This document shows, in pieces, positions 58,300 to 64,000 of a DNA stretch of 64,000 nt. Each line of letters starts with the position of its first letter. Within the stretch, counting starts at the first letter, position 1. The DNA is from Bubalus kerabau (taxonomy: Eukaryota > Chordata > Mammalia > Artiodactyla > Bovidae). Both the position numbers and the translations under genes were made by a program. The notes under the pieces are model-generated. The model worked only from the letters and a program-made list of their open reading frames with translations. It was not told the origin of the DNA and made no database searches. The DNA is taken from the NCBI RefSeq assembly GCF_029407905.1, contig NC_073634.1:27417501-27481500 (forward strand). The letters are read 5' to 3'.

Positions 58300-58980
58300 T
58301 GACCTCCCCAGGCACAGTTTCTTGGCCTGACTTGTGCTCAGTTGTCCCTGGTGTATGTCTGGGAGTTGGGGGAGGAGCGGTGTATGACAAAGAAGTGAAA
58401 TCTCCATGGCAAACACTGAAGTTAGCAAAATGTGTTTTCAAGCCCTACTCCCATGGCTTCCATCTCCCTCCTTGGTCCTCCACATCCTTGTCCTAACCAA
58501 AGACATGAGGAACCCCTTCCCCTAACAAAGTTAAAATTTTAATACCCATTGGCTTCTAATATACAAAGCCTTTACCCAAAGGACTCATGTCCTAATGGTG
58601 GGATGTCAGCCATGCCAGGGGATCCTGAGCAGTCTCCAGTCTGGTTGGCTTTGCCTTGGTGGAGGGGTTGGTCCTGGCCATTATCACCACATGGTAATGC
58701 ACACTTTTCTTTTTCAGAGCCTCTCTTTTCTTTTCTTTTCTTTTTTTTTTTTTGAGCAAGAAATAAATATATGGAAGGTGGGGAGACAGCATGGAAAGCC
58801 CAGCCCCTTCTTCATGGGTTTTGAGAGGGAGGGTCTAACAGGACAAGCCCCAGGTACATGGAGGCCCAGAGTGAAAAGGTTTAAGATCACACTGAGACCA
58901 GAGAGAGCCCCAGCATGGATACAAGTCATCTTCTTTTTTTTTTTTTTTAATAGTAATTATTTTTTAAAGCTGTGTGATTG
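58300..58980. other. Intergenic DNA after PKDCC
   Basis: No gene is seen. T-rich runs lie at about 58728-58754 (TTTTC units then T-run) and 58933-58948. Confidence 0.5.
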
Positions 58981-58984
58981 TTTT

Positions 58985-59118
58985 GTTTGATTTAATTTTT
59001 CTTTATTTTTTGGCTGCACCATGCAGCCGTGGGATCTTAGTTCCCTGACCAGGAACTGAACCTGTGCCTCCTGCTGTGGAAACATGGAGTGTGAACCACT
59101 GGACCACCAATGAATTCT
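58985..59118 (-). mobile_element. CHR-type SINE
   Basis: 'ttttttggctgcaccatgcag', 'gatcttagttccctgaccagg' and 'gaaccactggaccacca' are the minus strand of the CHR SINE. Confidence 0.88.
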
Positions 59119-60640
59119 CTGGATGCAAGTCTTCTAATTTGAGATCCCATATCTTCTCGCCTGTACACCATTCTACTTCTAGAATATTCTCAAAGTGCAC
59201 AAGCCTTTAAGGGCTTTAAGAAGAATAACCGAAGTTTACCTCAGAACCTGATTTCTTCTCACCAGATGTGCTTGGCATAATTTCTTATGCACAGGTTGTC
59301 CCCTTAGTTCTAAGTAATTGAGGAGCTGATGTTAGTCCCGGAGTCCTCATGATGGAGCCGCTCAGACCCTCAAGGTGGTACCTCAGCACCACCACTCCCA
59401 ACCCACACACCCTACCTCCTGCCTCTGCTTACTTAGGCTTGGTGACTGTGGAGAGCAGGGAGCATCAGAGGCTCCGCAGAACCTCACACCATGAATCAGC
59501 CAAGCTGGGTCCTGCCCATACTCATCACCCTCAGTCCCCACCACTCCAAGGAGGAGTTCGGCTTCCACCAGCCTCCATACCCCTTTCCTCAGCTGAATTC
59601 ATGCGCTGCCACACATGTAGCCTGCCCTGTGCCGGCCAGTGTTAGAGGTTACACTGCCCTCTGTTGTTCTCCAACTGCCCGCCAATCTGTGGAGCTCTGA
59701 GGGTGGGTGAACCATACCACCATGCTAGGCCCAAGGAGGTGCCACAGGGCTGGGGCAGCAAGGTCTGCAGGGTCTGTGCCATCCACAGGGAAACAAAGAC
59801 CCTGGTGACAGTCAGCAGAGAGGCCCACAGGGCTCGGGAACCGAGGAAAGAGAAGGCTGAAGATTAACCCACCACTGCCTTCTGGGCTTCTAGAAGTTCC
59901 CAGATGGGTTCACTGGCCTGTGGGGAGGGGCAGGCTTTGGCCTCGGCAAGCCACGGTTATCATTCCAATTTTAGAGACCTGAAAACTGAAGCCCAGGTCA
60001 CAGCTGCAAAGGATTTCGGGAGCATTCAAACCTAAGCCAACCTTCCAAGCCTGTCCTGGGAGGAGAATGAAGTTAGAGTCAGGGAGCCCATACTCAGTGA
60101 TGCCAGACTCGAATGGAGGCCAAAGGGAATAAACCCTTTCAAAAGACTCGTCTGCAGGTGGGTAAAGGCTTAGTAAACAGCTTTTTCCTCAGTGAGTGAG
60201 CCTTAATTCCAAACCCGTATCTGGGGGGCAAAAATGGTCAGACTCAGTCCTGCAGAATAGAAAGCAGCGTTTGCAGCTAGGGTTGAAGAGGGTAGTGAGT
60301 GAAAGCCGACAGCCAAATCGTCCCTCCCGCTACGGCCGTTTCCATGTAGCCACCTGTGAGCCTGGAAGAAGTTCAGTTCCTGAGAACATCTCGTCCCTTT
60401 CCTGCAGAAGCCAGATCCATAGCTTTCCGCCCCGAAGTCTATGTTCTTTCCTCTTCTCTGCACAGCCAGTGACACCAAGATCCAGAGCATGGAAGAAATG
60501 CATTTGTCCAACGAAGCCTCAGGTGTTGGTACTAGAGGAAGGAGGTGGGTCTTCCCCAGGGCTGGAGGAGTAGGAAAAACATGAGAGGGCCCATGGTGCC
60601 ACTAGGCCCCCATGAGGCTCTGGACGAACTCTGGCCAGTC
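59118..60640. other. Intergenic stretch
   Basis: A weak minus-strand MIR-like piece lies at about 59965-60040. No gene is supported. Confidence 0.4.
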
Positions 60641-60835
60641 TTTCGCTTTGCTCACTGTGTGGTCTGGGCTGTGACGACTCTCTAAGCCTCCATCTCCTTA
60701 TCTGCAGAGTTCAGATTTATGATACCCACTTCATAGCAGTGTTACGGGCTTTGAATGAAATTACATACAGAAAACTCTTAACCAGGGTCAGCACACAGTG
60801 CTTAAGAAACACTGACTACTATTGTCATTGTTACT
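60640..60835 (+). mobile_element. MIR SINE
   Basis: 'ctctaagcctccatctccttatctgcagag', 'tgttacgggctttgaatgaaatta' and 'accagggtcagcacacagtgctta' follow plus-strand MIR order. Confidence 0.65.
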
Positions 60836-61547
60836 GTTATGAGTGTGTTGAACCCTCCATGTTCTTCCATGGCCTGGCCTACAAGAGGATCCAGGTCAGT
60901 TGGGGTGGACCCAGGCATTCCCGGACTGTCTCCCAACCCTCCACCTCCAGCACCTCCACCAGGGAGCGCTGGAGGAGGTGGAGCCAGGCTCCCCGGGTCA
61001 GTGCCCTGGATGCTGAGTGTATGGCAGACAGGAGGGGGAAGAGGATTAACATGAAAGCAGAAAATGGGATTAGGAGGCTTCAGGATAATGTGCCCACCCA
61101 CCCCTGTCCATGACAACAGCTTCTTTCACTCTGTGGCTTCTGGAAGCCAGAGTTGGGGAGGCTTGGTTGCCCCTTGGTGCCAGTGAAGAGCTGGGAAGAA
61201 GCTTGGTGGGCTTTGAATGTGGGACTACTCAGTTGGCCTGGAAGAGGGGCCCCGCTGCCTTTACATGCACTTTCTGGTCTAATCCTCATGGCACCTGTGA
61301 GACCAGTGATGGCCCAGAGAGATGAGGATCTGGAATTCAAGCCTAGGTGGTCACTCCTGAAACTGTGTGATCCTTCCCCTCTACCACTGTCTCGCCCAGG
61401 AGCGCAGTGCCACCGTGAACCCAAGAGATCAATGATTTGCCTCATCCCTTGGGAATTTCCAGACTCACACTCTGCCTGTGATGAGAAACCCAAAGAGTAA
61501 TTTAAGGAGACCTGGTCCTCCTCTCTGGCCTCATCCCTTCGTAGCGC

Positions 61548-61666
61548 ATGGGCTTAGTTGCCCATCTAAGGGCATGTGGGATCCTAGTTCCCCAACCAGC
61601 GATGGAACCCATGTCTCCTGCATTGGAACACAGATTCTTAACCACTGGACCACCAGGGAAGTCCCA
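61548..61666 (-). mobile_element. CHR-type SINE
   Basis: 'gatcctagttccccaacc', 'cttaaccactggaccaccag' and 'ggaagtccca' give the minus-strand SINE head. Confidence 0.9.
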
Positions 61667-62690
61667 GACCTGGGCATTTTTAAAGTACTCCTTCGAGGCC
61701 TGTCATGCAGCATTTTAATTTCCCTTGTTCACCTCTCTGTGAAACTAAGCCAGTGCTACCTGCTTGAGTGGGGAAAGAGTTCCATCCGTCCCAACTGTGT
61801 GAAGGAGACGGACCAGGATACTTCTCAAAATCACCTCTAAAGCCCTGGTGGATCTTTGATGATCATGTAGGGAGAAGTTCATTTTCCACCTCATTCCAGA
61901 AACCAGATCAAGGCCCCGTTCAGCTTTGTTTTTCAGGACAGTGACCCCTTGTCCTCCTGCCCCATCCTACCCAGCCCCCCACAGCCTCTCACCTGGCCTT
62001 ATTCCAGCTCTAGGAGTCTCTCCTGAGTTGCAGTGACAAGACCTCCCCTCTCCCACCCGATGTCAATCATTCAGGGTCCCAACAGGAAACAGAGAGCCCC
62101 AAGAACATTGGATATTTTTACAAATGTGTGGGTACAAAGGAACCCCATGGGGATGGTGCAATAACCTGGAACTAGTAGCAATAGAGCTGTTACAGACTCT
62201 ACTCAAGGGAAGGAGTAGTATCTGCTATCAGAGCCCCGGAGAACCCAGGAGGACTCAAGTGACCACAGAACACCACCAGGTGGGATGGCCTCACAAAGAG
62301 GCCCCCAGTCTCCCCTCATTCTCCATCCTCTCCTCCCCTACTCCTCCATCTCCTTCCCAGTTCTCCATCACCAAACCCACCTTGAAGCCAGAGGGAGCCT
62401 GATGTGAGGTCTGTAATCGTCACGCAGCAGCGGGGAGAAGGCGAGAGAGCTGACTGGGAGGGCCAGAGTAATACACCCAGGGCAGCGTCCTACTTCCTGT
62501 TTGAGCTTCTGTTTCGCTTGAGGGGGAGGGCAAGAGAAGACTTTTCTTTTTTGCTCCCCAATCCATTCTCAGATATCCAGCTCTTTATTGTTCTCTTTGA
62601 ATAACAGGCCCAAACCTTCCAAGAGTCCTCTTCAGCATACATTCTCATCAGGGGCACCATCATCCCCAAGAAGACAAAACTTGGTTCTTG
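61666..62690. other. Intergenic stretch
   Basis: No gene or clear repeat. A pyrimidine-rich tract lies at about 62306-62362. Confidence 0.4.
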
Positions 62691-62694
62691 GGAG

Positions 62695-63205
62695 ATGAAA
62701 AAAATCCTACATATGGTACATATTAATATATCCAATGGAATACTAGTCAGCCATAAAAAGGAACAAAACAATGATATTTAAAGAGACCTGAATGGACCTA
62801 GAGACTGTTATGCAGAATTAAGTAAGTCAGAAAGAGAAAGATGGATATCGTATACTATTGCTTATATGTAGAATCTAGAAAAATGGTACAGATGAACTTA
62901 TTTGCAAAGCCAAAATAGAGTCACAGATGTAGAAAACAAACTTGGGTTACCAAGTGGGGGAAGGGGAGTGGGATGAACTGGGAGAACGGGACTGACATAT
63001 ATACACTACTGTATAAACAATAGGTAACTAATGAGAACCTACTGTGTACTACAGGGGACGCTACTAACTTTGCGACCTAACTGGGAAGGAAACCTGAGAA
63101 AGAGTGGATATATGTATAGGCGTAACTGATGCGTTTTGCTGTGCATCAGAAATTAACACAACATCGTAAAGCAATTACACCCCAATTTAAAAAAAAAAAA
63201 GATGG
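62695..63205 (+). mobile_element. Artiodactyl L1 3' end
   Basis: L1 3' region: 'ccaatggaatactagtcagccataaaaagg', 'gagacctgaatggacctagagactg', 'gtgtactacaggggacgc' and 'cagaaattaacacaacatcg', ending in an A12 tail. Confidence 0.92.
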
Positions 63206-63221
63206 AAAAAAAATACGTTAT

Positions 63222-63548
63222 ACTTCAGTTCAGTTCAGTCACTCAGCACGCCAGGCCTCCCTGTCCATCACCAACTCCCGCAGTTTACTCAGACTCGTGT
63301 CCATTGAGTCGGTGATGCCGTCCAACCATCTCATCCTCTGTCGTCCCCTTCTCCTCCCGCCTTCAATCTTTCCCAGCATCAAGGTCTTTTCAAATGAGTC
63401 AGTTCTTCACATCAGGTGGCCAAAGTATTGGAGTTTCAGCTTCAGCATCAGTCCTTCCAATGAATATTCAGGACTGATTGCCTTTAGGATGGACTAGTTG
63501 GATCTCCTTGCAGTCCAAGGGACTCTCAAGAGTCTCCTCCAACACCAC
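63222..63548 (-). mobile_element. BovB LINE 3'-region fragment
   Basis: 'cagcacgccaggcctccctg', 'ccattgagtcggtgatgccg', 'caggtggccaaagtattgg' and 'gtccaagggactctcaagag' are the minus strand of BovB 3' sequence. It directly follows the L1. Confidence 0.9.
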
Positions 63549-64000
63549 ATTTAGCCAACAACAACAACAAAATCTTAAATATCACAATAGTTTGTGGCCC
63601 TCCAAAGGGCCACAGCACACAAACAGACAGGAGATATAACTGTGCTGTTAAAATTCCATGGGGTGGTAGCATTTAGCAAAAAGTATCCACAAGAGTATTG
63701 TCAGGGGGAGATAACTGAGGGTGCAATAATGAAACATAGGTTAAGAAGCACTGAATTAGAGTTGACCCAAAACCCTTACTTAGGCTGTCACTGAAAGCTT
63801 TGACTCTGTCACTCTCAAAAGTACACTTTATATTCTTTTCTCTAAACTAAAATATACGTTTATGTATACTCTCTGTGCCATTCCTAATAAAAACAAAGTG
63901 CAATTTGAGTTATTTTTCACTTAACATTTTATTCAATGTATGCTTGCCCATGATGAACATCTTGGACCATGCAGAGTCTCCTGATCTGCGCACAGCTTAC
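63548..64000. other. Right-edge intergenic DNA
   Basis: AT-rich, partly L1-like at 63840-64000 by texture. Nothing assignable. Confidence 0.3.

Noticed and set aside
1..64000. CRISPR array, operon, prophage or insertion sequence
   Set aside because: The DNA is mammalian; no regularly spaced repeats or bacterial genes are present.

Overview
The window is nuclear DNA from a ruminant, most likely a bovid. The evidence is the repeat content: several dimeric BovA2 SINEs with (AGC)n tails and clean target-site duplications, tRNA-Glu-headed Bov-tA SINEs, CHR-type tRNA SINEs ('gggacttccctggtggtcca' heads), BovB LINE fragments and artiodactyl L1 3' ends. Only one protein-coding gene can be supported. 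It is PKDCC (VLK, vertebrate lonesome kinase), on the + strand in seven coding exons from 48338 to 57482. All introns are GT-AG, and the joined reading frame is 493 codons, which is the length I recall for the human protein.

Layout. Positions 1-47500 are a long non-coding flank upstream of PKDCC. It holds old repeats (MIR, L2, L1, hAT-Charlie, a small mariner) and young ruminant SINEs. Between them are repeat-poor, AT-rich, motif-dense stretches that look like conserved regulatory DNA, at about 4230-4700, 7640-7960, 9850-10560, 12190-12760, 17660-17800, 20500-22120, 34290-34620, 36880-37150 and 46480-46570. Conservation is inferred from composition and motif density; no alignment was possible. 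Positions 47560-48990 are a CpG island containing the promoter (a GGGGGC array followed by a TATA-like CTTATAAG), a short 5' leader with a 35-codon upstream ORF, and coding exon 1. Intron 1 (4.06 kb) has its own cluster of GTTAAT/GTTAAC-like sites. Exons 2-7 lie within 4.5 kb. The 3' UTR ends near 58290 at two AATAAA signals. Positions 58300-64000 are intergenic, with CHR SINEs, an L1 3' end and a BovB fragment at the right edge.

How it works together. PKDCC encodes a secretory-pathway/extracellular tyrosine kinase needed for limb, palate and lung development in mice. A developmental kinase beside a large gene-poor flank fits control by distant enhancers. I found no second gene, structural RNA gene, CRISPR array or recognisably novel system. 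The observations most worth a second look are the uORF and the G-rich promoter array, a CARE-type TGATGCAAT next to a perfect 12-bp palindrome about 1.1 kb upstream of the start codon, a CpG-rich patch with a full CRE and a well-placed ATG at 30.5 kb, a 95-bp tandem duplication at 20.6 kb, and the motif-dense candidate enhancers.
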